A DNA stretch of 33,033 nucleotides, from positions 1-33,033 of the forward strand of contig JAHBVI010000078.1 in NCBI GenBank assembly GCA_019637635.1, read 5' to 3'. The translations under genes and the position numbers were made by a program. This document shows, one piece after another, positions 14,984 through 22,999 of the stretch (positions within the stretch are counted from its first letter, which is position 1; each line of letters starts with the position of its first letter). The notes beneath the pieces were generated by a model that saw nothing but the letters and a program-made list of their open reading frames with translations, was not told where the DNA came from and made no database searches. Source of the stretch: Anaerolineae bacterium. Its GTDB lineage: Bacteria; Chloroflexota; Anaerolineae; Promineifilales; Promineifilaceae.

Positions 14984-16198
14984 ATGGATGCCTTTGTCAA
15001 GTTGCAGGATATTGCCATTCACATGGGTCTGGAACCGGCCGAAGAAACCCCCAACCAGCCAGGAAAGCTACCCACACCCTCTATAGCCCCTTGCGGCGAA
15101 CCGCTCACATCACGTGGCCTCCCCCTCAAAAAAGATTCTCTGGGCATCCACGAAGCCGTCAGACCGGATGGCAAACCAATGCGGCTGTTGAAAACGCTGC
15201 TCACCTCGGCCTGTGAGCGCAATTGCTTTTACTGCCCCTTCCGCGCCGGGCGCAACTACCGGCGGCAGGCCTTTAAGCCGGAAGAGATGGCCAAAACCTT
15301 CATGGACATGCACCGGGCGGGAGTGGTGGATGGCCTATTCTTGAGTTCGGGCATCATCAAGGGCGGGGTGAGTACCCAGGATAAACTGCTGGATGCCGCC
15401 GCCATTTTGCGCCAGAAATACCATTTTCGGGGTTATCTGCACCTGAAAATTATGCCGGGGGCGGAGAAGGAGCAGGTGCGGCAGGCGATGACCCTGGCCG
15501 ACCGACTCTCGGTGAACCTGGAAGCGCCCAATGACCGGCGGCTGCTTGATTTAGCGCCGAAGAAGGAGTTTGTGCAGGAGTTGTTACGGCCGTTGCAATG
15601 GGCCGATGAGATTCGCCGTTCCGAGCCAGACCGGTTAGGCTGGCACGGCCGTTGGCCTAGCACCGTTACCCAGTTTGTGGTGGGGGCGGTGGGTGAAAGC
15701 GACCTGGAACTGCTTACCACCACTGAGTATTTGCATAAACAACTGCGGCTGCGGCGGGTCTACTTTTCCGCCTTTAGCCCGGTTGTTGATACGCCTTTAG
15801 AAAACAATCCAGCCGAGAATCCGCTGCGGCAGCACAGGTTATACCAGACCTCTTTTCTCTTTCGGGATTATGGGTTTGACCTGGAAGAACTGCCCTTCAA
15901 CCAGCAAGGCAACCTGCCGCTGGAAATTGACCCCAAGCTGGCCTGGGCGCAGGCCAATTTGCGCGAAAATCCGGTGGAGGTGAACCGGGCTGCGCCGGAA
16001 GAACTACTGCGGGTACCGGGTGTTGGCCCCAAAAGCGCCCAAACCATTGTGGCCGCCCGCCGCCAGGGAACGCTGCGTGACGAACGCGATTTGCAAAAAC
16101 TGGGTATTGCCACAAAGCGGATGAAGCCGTTTGTGTTGTTGGATGGCCAACGGCCGTCTTACCAACTCCCCCTGTTTGACGATACAATGGGGGCATGA
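14984..16198 (+). CDS. Radical SAM protein of the DNA modification/repair-linked family, with HhH domain
   Basis: 404 aa. The cluster motif is CERNCFYC (Cys77, Cys81, Cys84) followed by PFRAGRNYRR, which binds the 4Fe-4S cluster for SAM cleavage. GLFLSSGIIKGG and LHLKIMPGAE are typical of the radical SAM group annotated as 'putative DNA modification/repair'. The C-terminal helix-hairpin-helix (APEELLRVPGVGPKSAQTIVAAR, about 340-362) suggests nucleic-acid contact. Elsewhere this family is commonly beside a uracil-DNA-glycosylase-like protein; none is encoded next to it here. The start is set by a leaderless promoter. The stop overlaps the next gene's start (ATGA). The actual reaction is unknown for the family. 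Confidence 0.92.
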   Translation: MDAFVKLQDIAIHMGLEPAEETPNQPGKLPTPSIAPCGEPLTSRGLPLKKDSLGIHEAVRPDGKPMRLLKTLLTSACERNCFYCPFRAGRNYRRQAFKPEEMAKTFMDMHRAGVVDGLFLSSGIIKGGVSTQDKLLDAAAILRQKYHFRGYLHLKIMPGAEKEQVRQAMTLADRLSVNLEAPNDRRLLDLAPKKEFVQELLRPLQWADEIRRSEPDRLGWHGRWPSTVTQFVVGAVGESDLELLTTTEYLHKQLRLRRVYFSAFSPVVDTPLENNPAENPLRQHRLYQTSFLFRDYGFDLEELPFNQQGNLPLEIDPKLAWAQANLRENPVEVNRAAPEELLRVPGVGPKSAQTIVAARRQGTLRDERDLQKLGIATKRMKPFVLLDGQRPSYQLPLFDDTMGA

Positions 16199-17244
16199 GA
16201 CGTGTTCTTGCCCTGTTATTGACCCTGCTGCTAACGAGTTGTGGCACATCGGCTACGACGGCCGTCGCCACTCAAACTGTGGGTAGTACGGCCGTCGCCT
16301 CCACCCCGGTACCCTCCCCCACCACCATCCCCACCAGTTCTTTTTACGCCATTGAATTGTCGGCCGGGCAGCAAGCCCTGGTAGCAATTGACCATATTTT
16401 TGCCGTCCGGCACACCATTTTCCAGGTACCAACCAATGGCTGGCTGGCCTCTTTTGATCTGTGGCCGGTGGCGGGCAGCGGCGGGCGGTTTGTGGCAGCC
16501 TACGCCCCGCCGCCGCCGCCCGGTGAGATCAATTTTGGCTTTACCAGTTTGTATCTGCTGCCTCAGGATGGCGGAGAAATGGAGTTGCTCTTAGGGCCGC
16601 AGGTGGATGGTGAACTGTTTTTTAACCCTGTCTGGTCGGCCGATGGGCAGAGCATTTACTTTTCCCACGTCACGCCGCGTGAAGGCGAAGCGTATGCTTT
16701 TGATACGTCGCTGGAGCGGCTGCATCTTGCCTCCGGTCAGATTGACCTGATTGCCACTGACGCCATCTGGCCGCAGTTGTCCCCGGATGGTACGATGCTG
16801 GCTTATGTGCACGTTGAGCCGGCGACGTTAGCCAATTCCCTGATGATGGCCGACCCGGATGGGGGCAATGCGCGGGAATTGGTGGGCGTGGAGATGTTCA
16901 CAGCCGTAGACGCTCCCGTTTTTTCCCCGGATAACCATATGATCTATTTCAGCGCTGTTGAACCGGTTGCGGCGCGTTCCTGGTGGGATCGGTTATGGGG
17001 CGTGCAGGTGGCAGCCGCTCACAATTTGCCCTCCGATTGGTACCGCATTTCGATAGTAAGTGGTGATGTGGAACGATTGACGGAGATCAATGCGGTGGGG
17101 CTGTACGGCCGTTTTGCCCCCACCGGCGAGCCGATCTTTGCCTTTGCCAGCCAAGGTGGTATTTATGAGATGGCTGCCGATGGATCAGATGTGATCAAAT
17201 GGCTGGAGGGGGCCTTTACCGATTCGTTGGCCTGGGCGCCATAA
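16195..17244 (+). CDS. TolB/PD40-type beta-propeller lipoprotein
   Basis: 349 aa. The ATG at 16195 overlaps the stop of the radical SAM gene (ATGA), so translation is probably coupled. Lipoprotein signal MRRVLALLLTLLLTSC with Cys16, then a Thr/Val/Pro-rich linker. Repeated blade motifs follow: NPVWSADGQSIYFSHV, WPQLSPDGTMLAYVHV, APVFSPDNHMIYFSAV and YGRFAPTGEPIFAFAS, i.e. WD40-like PD40 blades of a TolB-like propeller. Likely exported and membrane-anchored with a binding or scaffolding role; partner unknown. The four-nt overlap with a DNA-linked radical SAM gene is odd for a surface lipoprotein and may simply reflect compact packing. Confidence 0.85.
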   Translation: MRRVLALLLTLLLTSCGTSATTAVATQTVGSTAVASTPVPSPTTIPTSSFYAIELSAGQQALVAIDHIFAVRHTIFQVPTNGWLASFDLWPVAGSGGRFVAAYAPPPPPGEINFGFTSLYLLPQDGGEMELLLGPQVDGELFFNPVWSADGQSIYFSHVTPREGEAYAFDTSLERLHLASGQIDLIATDAIWPQLSPDGTMLAYVHVEPATLANSLMMADPDGGNARELVGVEMFTAVDAPVFSPDNHMIYFSAVEPVAARSWWDRLWGVQVAAAHNLPSDWYRISIVSGDVERLTEINAVGLYGRFAPTGEPIFAFASQGGIYEMAADGSDVIKWLEGAFTDSLAWAP

Positions 17245-17309
17245 GAGAGATCAGGAGATTAGGAGATTTGGCCGCTCATCCCCCACCCCCAATCTCTCAA
17301 TTACCAAAT
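17245..17309. repeat. Degenerate AGGAGATT/AATCTCTC array
   Basis: GAGAGATCAGGAGATTAGGAGATTTGG, a C-rich turn, then CCCCAATCTCTCAATTACCAAATCC. A decayed member of the GGAGATT family between two genes. Confidence 0.75.
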
Positions 17310-17312
17310 CCT

Positions 17313-17672
17313 ATGGACGAGCAAACCCGTTTTATTGGCGAACCAATTGTGGTGGAATTTGACAAACCACCGCTGGTTAGCAAGACGCCGCCGTGCCCTG
17401 ACCGTTTTGTGTGGCAGGAGGAAACGTATGGTATTGTGGCGGTGGTACAGGAGTGGCGGGATTACGGCCGTCGGGGGCGAATGAGCTTGAATATGCGGCC
17501 GGCTAATCTGGCGAAAGCGGCCAAACGGGGATCATGGGGCGTGGGGCGCTTTTATTTTCGGGTGCAGGTGGCCGACGGCCGTATTTTTGACATTTACTAC
17601 GACCGCGCCCCCAAAGGCCAGCAGCAGAAAGAGGGTTCCTGGCATTTATACCGGGAAGTGCTGCCCGGTTGA
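17313..17672 (+). CDS. DUF6504-like small protein, 119 aa
   Basis: The ATG at 17313 (MDEQTRFIGEPIVVEFDKPP) is chosen because the longer frame from 17199 runs backwards through a repeat array. The PIVVEFD...P.CPDRFVWQEETYGIVAVVQEWRDYGRRG order resembles the DUF6504 pattern (a beta-rich domain with FxWxxxxYxV and a following Trp), often seen near error-prone polymerase genes in other phyla. It then has GVGRFYFRVQVADGRIFDIYYDRAP and a C-terminal WHLYREVLPG. No motif reveals catalysis. Its TGA is directly followed by the TCA (stop complement) of the convergent aldo/keto reductase. Confidence 0.68.
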   Translation: MDEQTRFIGEPIVVEFDKPPLVSKTPPCPDRFVWQEETYGIVAVVQEWRDYGRRGRMSLNMRPANLAKAAKRGSWGVGRFYFRVQVADGRIFDIYYDRAPKGQQQKEGSWHLYREVLPG

Positions 17673-19193
17673 TCAGGAATTCACCCATCGAGTCATTTGC
17701 TGCCAGCTTTCCTGGCGTTCGGCCGTCGGGACGGGGTATTGCAAATCTGCCAATACGTCTTGTACATAATCCTGGCGGCGCATACCGACCAGGACACTGG
17801 TGACGCCGGTGGTTGAGCGCAGGGCACGCACGGCCGTCTGGCTGAGTGTTGGCGCAGCCCAGTCCGAATCGGCCGATTGGGCCGCCTGCTGGATGTGTTC
17901 GGCGCGCCGGGCGGCCTGTTCTTGATAATAGGCGGTTATGGCCGCGAATGTGTTATTGGCCACATCAACGTACTCGTCCAGCCAGTCGTGGGCGTCTGCG
18001 GGCAAATTTCCCAGGTTTAAGAGCGTTTCTACGGCCGTTTGCGTGCGCGGCAGTAAAAATTGTGCCCGTAAATCCAGCCAGTTCTGATACGTGCCAAAGC
18101 CACCCCAACGGCCGTCTAACATCAAACCCAGGGCCAGATGATCCCGCAAATAGGATTTGGTATCGTCGTCAGCGGCCATAGCTGGCAGGAGTTGTTGCTG
18201 AAATTGCCGCTCTAATTTCTGCAAAGTGTCAACCCCGGTTGACACCTCTTCCGGCGGCGCAGGAAAATCGGGCATGGGTACGCGGGCCAGGCGCGTCAGG
18301 GCATCTTGATGAAAGGCGTTGAGGGGTCGGTTGATCAACACGGTCAGTTGGTGTTGGTGGGCAACCTGTAAAACGGTCTGCTGCCCTGGTTGGTTGGGTT
18401 CGGTGCCCAGCCCCGTTTCAAACAAATTCATGGGCGCCTGGATGACCCGGAAGTGGTGCTGCGGGCTGATCGCGTGGGCGATTTGCCACAGGCGGGACAG
18501 GGATGTGAAGGTGTAATGTCCTTCCGGTTCGGGGAACGAGTTGGAACTGACGCCGTAGGATTGGATACGGCCGTGTCGCGCTTCCTCTTCCAAATGCCCA
18601 AACGCCTGCTCAATTCGCCGGTAATACTCATCATGTGCCTGTTCACGGGTGAGGTGGGCGCGTTTGGCCCACCTCAGGTAATACTCCGGGTTGTGCAGCA
18701 GGTAGACATCTAGCGTATCCAGATTGAGCCGATCCAGGCTGCGGGTCAGTTGGTCGGCCAGGAATTCGGGGTGGATACAGTGATCCAGTCCTTCGGCGTA
18801 TTTGATGAGATTGGGAAACGGCCGTCCCTCCCGTTTGCGCTGTTCGGCCAGGGCATAATTGAATCCTTGCAAGTAGCCCACTTTGGAGACAACGACTACT
18901 TCATCCCGCCTCAACTCGCCGCTGTCGAGCAGTTCCGCCAGCACCCGGCCAATGAGCCGCTCCGAATTGCCATCGGTGTAATTGCTGCTGGTATCAATCA
19001 GGTTGATTCCCTTTTGCAAGGCAAAACGAAGGGCTTGCTCGTGGTAGCTGTTGTCTTTATCCACCCGGTAGCCGCCAAAACCGGCCTGGCTGACCCGCCA
19101 GCCCATAACGCCAAATGGCGCATAGGTAAGGGCGCCAAATCGGGCAGCATATTGTTGCGTTCCTGTTTCAGTTGCTTTGCCTGAAATTGCCAT
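17673..19193 (-). CDS. Aldo/keto reductase with inserted helical domain (506 aa)
   Basis: I use the ATG at 19193 (MAISGKATETG); the longer frame runs through a dispersed palindrome. The N-terminal TIM-barrel half has GFGGYRVD, the catalytic-Asp/Tyr region LIDTSSNYTDGNSERLIG, the active-site Lys in VVVVSKVGY and LDVYLLHNPEYYL. The C-terminal NADPH-binding end SQTAVRALRSTTGVTSVLVGMRRQDYVQDVL is normal. Between them, about 300-440, lies roughly 140 residues of charged, helix-forming sequence not present in the 300-350-aa standard enzymes. Substrate unknown. Convergent with the DUF6504-like gene, with adjacent stop codons (TGATCA). Confidence 0.9.
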   Translation of the reverse strand: MAISGKATETGTQQYAARFGALTYAPFGVMGWRVSQAGFGGYRVDKDNSYHEQALRFALQKGINLIDTSSNYTDGNSERLIGRVLAELLDSGELRRDEVVVVSKVGYLQGFNYALAEQRKREGRPFPNLIKYAEGLDHCIHPEFLADQLTRSLDRLNLDTLDVYLLHNPEYYLRWAKRAHLTREQAHDEYYRRIEQAFGHLEEEARHGRIQSYGVSSNSFPEPEGHYTFTSLSRLWQIAHAISPQHHFRVIQAPMNLFETGLGTEPNQPGQQTVLQVAHQHQLTVLINRPLNAFHQDALTRLARVPMPDFPAPPEEVSTGVDTLQKLERQFQQQLLPAMAADDDTKSYLRDHLALGLMLDGRWGGFGTYQNWLDLRAQFLLPRTQTAVETLLNLGNLPADAHDWLDEYVDVANNTFAAITAYYQEQAARRAEHIQQAAQSADSDWAAPTLSQTAVRALRSTTGVTSVLVGMRRQDYVQDVLADLQYPVPTAERQESWQQMTRWVNS

Positions 19194-19205
19194 CTTCTCT
19201 GCCTG

Positions 19206-19242
19206 AATTGTAGAGACGTTGCATTGCAACGTCTCTACAATT
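19206..19242. repeat. Perfect 17-bp-arm palindrome (AATTGTAGAGACGTTGC)
   Basis: Arms 19206-19222 and 19226-19242, loop ATT. The GTAGAGACGTTGCA palindrome looks like a dispersed mobile palindromic unit. It lies upstream of the aldo/keto reductase start. Confidence 0.85.
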
Positions 19243-19340
19243 CTATGACCGGTGTGAAAAGAGGCAATGGGTAGAACGTGGGGCATTCACACGGCCGTCG
19301 TAGTTGATTCGTCTCCGGCTTTTTCCCATACTGCACCTAC

Positions 19341-19382
19341 GAAGGATGCAATTCATCATTCATCCTTCATCATTCCTAATTC
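19341..19382. repeat. ATTCATC/TTCATCATTC short-unit array
   Basis: GAAGGATG (19341-19348) and CATCCTTC (19361-19368) flank tandem ATTCATC units. It lies just before the ribosome site of the SH3 lipoprotein gene. Confidence 0.65.
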
Positions 19383-19394
19383 ACAGGAGGGATC

Positions 19395-19997
19395 ATGAAC
19401 CAGCTAATCAGAAGTTACCCTTTGACGATTTTAATAATCCTGGCCGTATTTTCGGGATTGGCCTGCCGTTTGAGTGAGGTGGGCACGGCCGTAACCCAAC
19501 CGGCCCCCCCTACCCTACCGCCCTTTGTGACGCATACGGCCGTGCCTGCTCCTGTATTGTTCTCGCCGGTAGAGGGGCAAACAGCAACACCTGAGGTGGG
19601 GGAGACGGCCGTCACGCCCCCCATGATGACGGCTAAAGTGGGGCTATATGTGCGGCGCGGCCCCAGCACCCAATACCCCGTCCTGACGGCGCTGCAAGCC
19701 GGGGAGCGGGCAGAAATTGTCGGCCGCAGCCCTGATGGGCATTGGTGGAAAATTGTTTGCCCCCGCCCGCATGGGGGTGAATGTTGGTCATCGGCGCGGG
19801 CAGAGTATAGTACGGCCGTTGATGCCCAAGGCGTACCCATCGCCGCTGTGCCCCCACTGCCTACGGCAACCCCCACGGCCACATTTACACCCACCGCCAC
19901 GGCTACCGCTACCGCCACCATCACCCCATCGGCTACACCCACACCAACCGGAACGGCAACGGCCGTGCCCACATTATCGCCGCCATCCTATCCCTGA
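19395..19997 (+). CDS. SH3b-domain lipoprotein with Thr/Pro-rich tail
   Basis: 200 aa, ATG at 19395 after the strong site CAGGAGGGATC. Signal peptide with lipobox SGLAC (Cys24). Thr/Pro/Val linker to about residue 78. A bacterial SH3 (SH3b) domain at about 80-140 with the GLYVRRGPSTQYPVLTALQAGERAEIVGR and HWWKI motifs. Then a low-complexity tail of TATPT/TATAT repeats. SH3b domains usually bind peptidoglycan or act as exported ligand-binding modules. Five ACGGCCGT octamers fall in this 603-bp gene, three reading as Thr-Ala-Val. Adjacent regulator gene downstream, no obvious link. Confidence 0.88.
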   Translation: MNQLIRSYPLTILIILAVFSGLACRLSEVGTAVTQPAPPTLPPFVTHTAVPAPVLFSPVEGQTATPEVGETAVTPPMMTAKVGLYVRRGPSTQYPVLTALQAGERAEIVGRSPDGHWWKIVCPRPHGGECWSSARAEYSTAVDAQGVPIAAVPPLPTATPTATFTPTATATATATITPSATPTPTGTATAVPTLSPPSYP

Positions 19998-20196
19998 AAG
20001 CGCCACGAAATTGGGACTAGAAGCCCAATGCCTTATCTTGCCAACTCTCTGAATGACCCGTATAGTATCGGCAGATTGAAACCGGATGTAAATTTTTTCC
20101 TGACGAAATCTTGCAGAAAGCGGCGAACATTATTCAAGAACTTGCCCAAAACACCACAAAAATTCAAAGGTGGTCACTGTTGCGAGGAGAAAGTGG

Positions 20197-20898
20197 ATGT
20201 CAGGTTCCCAAAAAATCCTGGTCATTGATGACAGCCCCGACATGTTGAAGGTTTTAACCCTGTTATTGACGGAACAGGGGTATGATGTGTTGACGGCCCT
20301 GAATGGGCAACTTGGCCTGCACCTGGTAGACGAGCATCACCCTGACCTGGTGATATTAGACCTGAGTATGCCCGGTGTAGACGGGTGGGAAGTATGTCGC
20401 CGCATCCGCGCCAAACTCTCTATTCCCATCATCATTCTCACTGCGGCCCATGTGACGGATGAAGATACGGTGCGGGGGTTAGAATTGGGCGCTAATGATT
20501 ACGTCATCAAACCGTTTAAGAACAGCGTCTTGCTGGCGCGTATTCGTAACGCTTTGCGTTGGGCCACACCTGAAAGTAACGGACTGGCTTATGATGATGG
20601 CACCCTGGTTATTAACCTGAACTTACGCCAGGTAACGTACAAAGGTGAACATCTCAACCTGACCCCAAAGGAATATGACATGTTAACGGTGTTGGTGCAG
20701 GCGTCGCCGCGAGTGGTAACCCATCGGGAATTATTTGATAAAGTGTGGGCGGACTCCTTCCACCGGTTTGATGTGAACTACGTCCGTATTTTTATTGGGC
20801 ACTTACGCAAGAAGTTAGAGAGCGACCCGGCCGATCCGGTGTATATCCACAATGAACGTGGGGTAGGCTACCGGTTTCAAAAGCAGACAACCGCTTAG
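20197..20898 (+). CDS. OmpR/PhoB-family response regulator
   Basis: 233 aa from the ATG at 20197, which follows GAGGAG at ideal spacing (an in-frame GTG at 20170 lacks one). The receiver domain has VIDDSPDM, phospho-acceptor Asp in LVILDLSMPG, Thr in IILTAAH and Lys in YVIKPFK. The winged-helix output domain (about 135-230) has LNLTPKEYDMLTVLV, the recognition helix around VNYVRIFIGHLRKKLE and IHNERGVGYRF. No histidine kinase is adjacent, so it is an orphan regulator here. Its TAG stop overlaps the convergent parB TAA (TTAG, 20895-20898). The 199 bp upstream holds no gene or clear promoter that I can see. Confidence 0.94.
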   Translation: MSGSQKILVIDDSPDMLKVLTLLLTEQGYDVLTALNGQLGLHLVDEHHPDLVILDLSMPGVDGWEVCRRIRAKLSIPIIILTAAHVTDEDTVRGLELGANDYVIKPFKNSVLLARIRNALRWATPESNGLAYDDGTLVINLNLRQVTYKGEHLNLTPKEYDMLTVLVQASPRVVTHRELFDKVWADSFHRFDVNYVRIFIGHLRKKLESDPADPVYIHNERGVGYRFQKQTTA

Positions 20899-21995
20899 TC
20901 TTCACCAAGAGCCTTAATCAAACTCCGCACATCCTGTTCCACCAGATGCAGCAAACGCAATACTTCTTGACGCTCAGTTGCGGTCAAGCCATCACGTTGG
21001 ATGCGCGCCAGGTGTTGGCGGATGTAGCTTAAGCGGGTGACATTGGTGACGCGGGTAGCGCCGGGCGCTAAACTGGCGGAGAGGACGTCGGGTGTGGACA
21101 CGGCCGTTGCTGGCACTTCCTCCATCTCATCTGGTAACACGGCCGTTTCCGGCCATTCAATAGCGGGTAATGATTCCGGCGCCGGATTCCTGAGGTCGCG
21201 GATGGTCTGGTAGACGGTGCGGTCGGGATTGTCTTTCAACAGGCGGGCCACATCTCTGGCCTCATCGGGCGTAATGTCGCCGGCCAGGCGGGCCTTGTGC
21301 AGAGCGCGCTGCTGTGATGGTTTGAGTCCCTGGTAGATGCGGGTGTCACGTTCGCTGATACGGCCGTCTCTCACATCCTCCTTAATCTCATCCGGTAAGT
21401 TCAAGAGCTGGATCAACTGGTGAATCCGCTGGCGCGAATACCCCAACCGCTGCCCCACCTTCGCCCAGGTAATTTTGTTCCCCCAGGGCTGCTCGTCAGA
21501 AACGCCTGCTTCCTGAGCTTTCTCCAGTTCATCCTGCATCAAATCCCGTAGATGGAGCAGTCCACCGGCCCGATCCACGTCATTCAAATCCTCGCGCTGG
21601 ATGTTCTCCACCAACTGGCGCACAAAGCGGGTGGTTTCGTCATAATCCCGCCGCCGCACCACTGCCGGTATCGTCTCCAGACCGGCCATTTTGGCCGCTC
21701 GCCAGCGCCGTTCCCCATGCACAATCAGATAATGGTTCGGCCGGATTTCGGTCACTTCTATTGGTTGGATGATCCCATCTTGTTGAATACTCTGGCTCAG
21801 TTCCTCCAGGCTCTCAGTGGGAAATGATCGGCGCGGTTGGGCGCCGTCCGGCTGAATGGCGTCCAGGCGTATTGCCAACAATTGCATACCAGCGGACTGT
21901 TCGATGTCATCTACGGCCGTGAACAATTTTTGCAGGTCGCCAGATTGCGGTTTGATCGGTTGGGATAGTGTAACTTTGGGCCGTTTGCGCGTCAT
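20895..21995 (-). CDS. parB: ParB-family DNA-binding protein
   Basis: 366 aa. The ParB/Srx nuclease-like domain (about 38-135) includes PRRSFPTESLEELSQSIQQDGIIQPIEV, the arginine-rich box GERRWRAAKMAGLETIPAVV (CTP/DNA-binding in ParB) and VENIQREDLNDVD. The helix-turn-helix is WAKVGQRLGYSRQRIHQLIQLLNLP (about 175-200). The C-terminal third is longer and less conserved, with a Pro/Thr-rich spacer and a final helical segment that may dimerise. It starts 1 nt after the parA stop, so the two are one operon. No canonical parS was seen in the window. It may act in chromosome or plasmid segregation or as a regulator. Confidence 0.9.
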   Translation of the reverse strand: MTRKRPKVTLSQPIKPQSGDLQKLFTAVDDIEQSAGMQLLAIRLDAIQPDGAQPRRSFPTESLEELSQSIQQDGIIQPIEVTEIRPNHYLIVHGERRWRAAKMAGLETIPAVVRRRDYDETTRFVRQLVENIQREDLNDVDRAGGLLHLRDLMQDELEKAQEAGVSDEQPWGNKITWAKVGQRLGYSRQRIHQLIQLLNLPDEIKEDVRDGRISERDTRIYQGLKPSQQRALHKARLAGDITPDEARDVARLLKDNPDRTVYQTIRDLRNPAPESLPAIEWPETAVLPDEMEEVPATAVSTPDVLSASLAPGATRVTNVTRLSYIRQHLARIQRDGLTATERQEVLRLLHLVEQDVRSLIKALGED

Positions 21996-21996
21996 C

Positions 21997-22797
21997 TTAT
22001 TTCTTGTTCCTGGCAGCCTCTTTTTTCACGATCTCTCTGGCGACTTGCCGGTACGCTTCCGCCCCTTGCCCACGTGGTTCATAAGCCAGAATGCTTTGCC
22101 CGGCCACGGCGCTCTCCGCGAACCGCACCGAACGCTTGATCACTTGCTCAAAAATGTGAACGCCATTGCCGTATTGCTGCCCTACTGCCTCCTGAATGTC
22201 GCGCGTCAACGTGGTGCGGGGATCGGCCATCGTCAACAATATCCCCTCAATCGCCAGTTTGGCATTGAGTTTTTTGCGCCGCACCGTTTCAATGGTAGAC
22301 AAGATCATCAGCGCCCCCCGCGCCGCCAGGTATTCTGTCTGGATGGGAATGATGACGCTGTGCGCGGCCGTCAGGGCATTGATCACCAGCAACCCCAATG
22401 ATGGATTACAATCAATCAGAATGTAATCGTAGGCATCTTCAATAGGTTTCAGCACGGTACGCAATACTTGTTCCCGGCTCAACGTGTTCATCAGGGAAAT
22501 CTCAATCAGGCTCAGTTCTGGTTGGGCGGGCATCAGGTGAAACGCCTCATCGGTCTCATAGATGGAACCGGCGGCATTACTTTCATACCCATCCACTTCC
22601 GCTTTCAGGGCATCATAAACAGAGGGAGAAATCTGGTCAGGGTCAAAGCCGGCGTGTTGGGTTAGATTACTTTGTGGATCCAAATCTACCGCCAGCACCC
22701 GGTAGCCCGCTTCACCCAAAGCAGCCGCCAGGTTAATGGTCGTCGTGGTCTTGCCCACTCCCCCTTTTTGCATGGCAATGGCAATGATTTTGCTCAT
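21997..22797 (-). CDS. parA: ParA/Soj-family ATPase
   Basis: 266 aa. ATG at 22797 after AGGAG; the longer frame lacks a ribosome site and crosses the promoter. Deviant Walker A KGGVGKTTTT (residues 11-20) with the signature Lys, Walker A' VLAVDLDPQSNLT, and Walker B DYILIDCNPSLGLLVINAL. ParA ATPases bind DNA non-specifically and move ParB-bound cargo. No extra N-terminal DNA-binding domain, so it is of the short Soj type and not the auto-repressing P1 type. This makes the operator-like repeats upstream a likely target for ParB or another factor. Confidence 0.93.
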   Translation of the reverse strand: MSKIIAIAMQKGGVGKTTTTINLAAALGEAGYRVLAVDLDPQSNLTQHAGFDPDQISPSVYDALKAEVDGYESNAAGSIYETDEAFHLMPAQPELSLIEISLMNTLSREQVLRTVLKPIEDAYDYILIDCNPSLGLLVINALTAAHSVIIPIQTEYLAARGALMILSTIETVRRKKLNAKLAIEGILLTMADPRTTLTRDIQEAVGQQYGNGVHIFEQVIKRSVRFAESAVAGQSILAYEPRGQGAEAYRQVAREIVKKEAARNKK

Positions 22798-22866
22798 AGG
22801 GTCTCCTGATTTCACTATTTCGGCGCAACGATAACACGGATAAGACAAATTTCCAATTGGTAAAAT

Positions 22867-22902
22867 ATAACGCATCGTGTTATAAATGACGCACTGTGTT
22901 AT
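22867..22902. promoter_or_regulatory. Pair of operator-like 17-bp repeats upstream of parA
   Basis: ATAACGCATCGTGTTAT (22867-22883) and ATGACGCACTGTGTTAT (22886-22902) are 19 bp apart start to start, 14 of 17 identical, each an imperfect palindrome (ATAAC...GTTAT). They lie in the divergent region between parA and the GMC gene, overlapping a possible rightward promoter AAGACA-18-TATAAC. Likely a repressor or ParB-type binding site. Confidence 0.55.
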
Positions 22903-22909
22903 CGGTTTC

Positions 22910-22971
22910 AGACCTGATAGGTTTTCGCCAGTGTAACCGTCCGTGAAATCGTTTCAAAATCTGTCAGGTCT
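22910..22971. repeat. Inverted repeat AGACCTGATAGGTTTT / AAAATCTGTCAGGTCT
   Basis: Arms 22910-22925 and 22956-22971 with two mismatches and a 30-bp spacer. The upstream GTG candidate start of the GMC gene (22943) lies inside the element, which argues against that start. Confidence 0.75.
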
Positions 22972-22999
22972 TGAGAGATTTACAAATTGGATAAATGTC

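Noticed and set aside
16183..16194. Leaderless promoter TACAAT before the beta-propeller lipoprotein
   Set aside because: The spacing is close (6 nt), but the -35 is poor and the start overlaps the upstream stop codon (ATGA), so coupled translation explains the start better.
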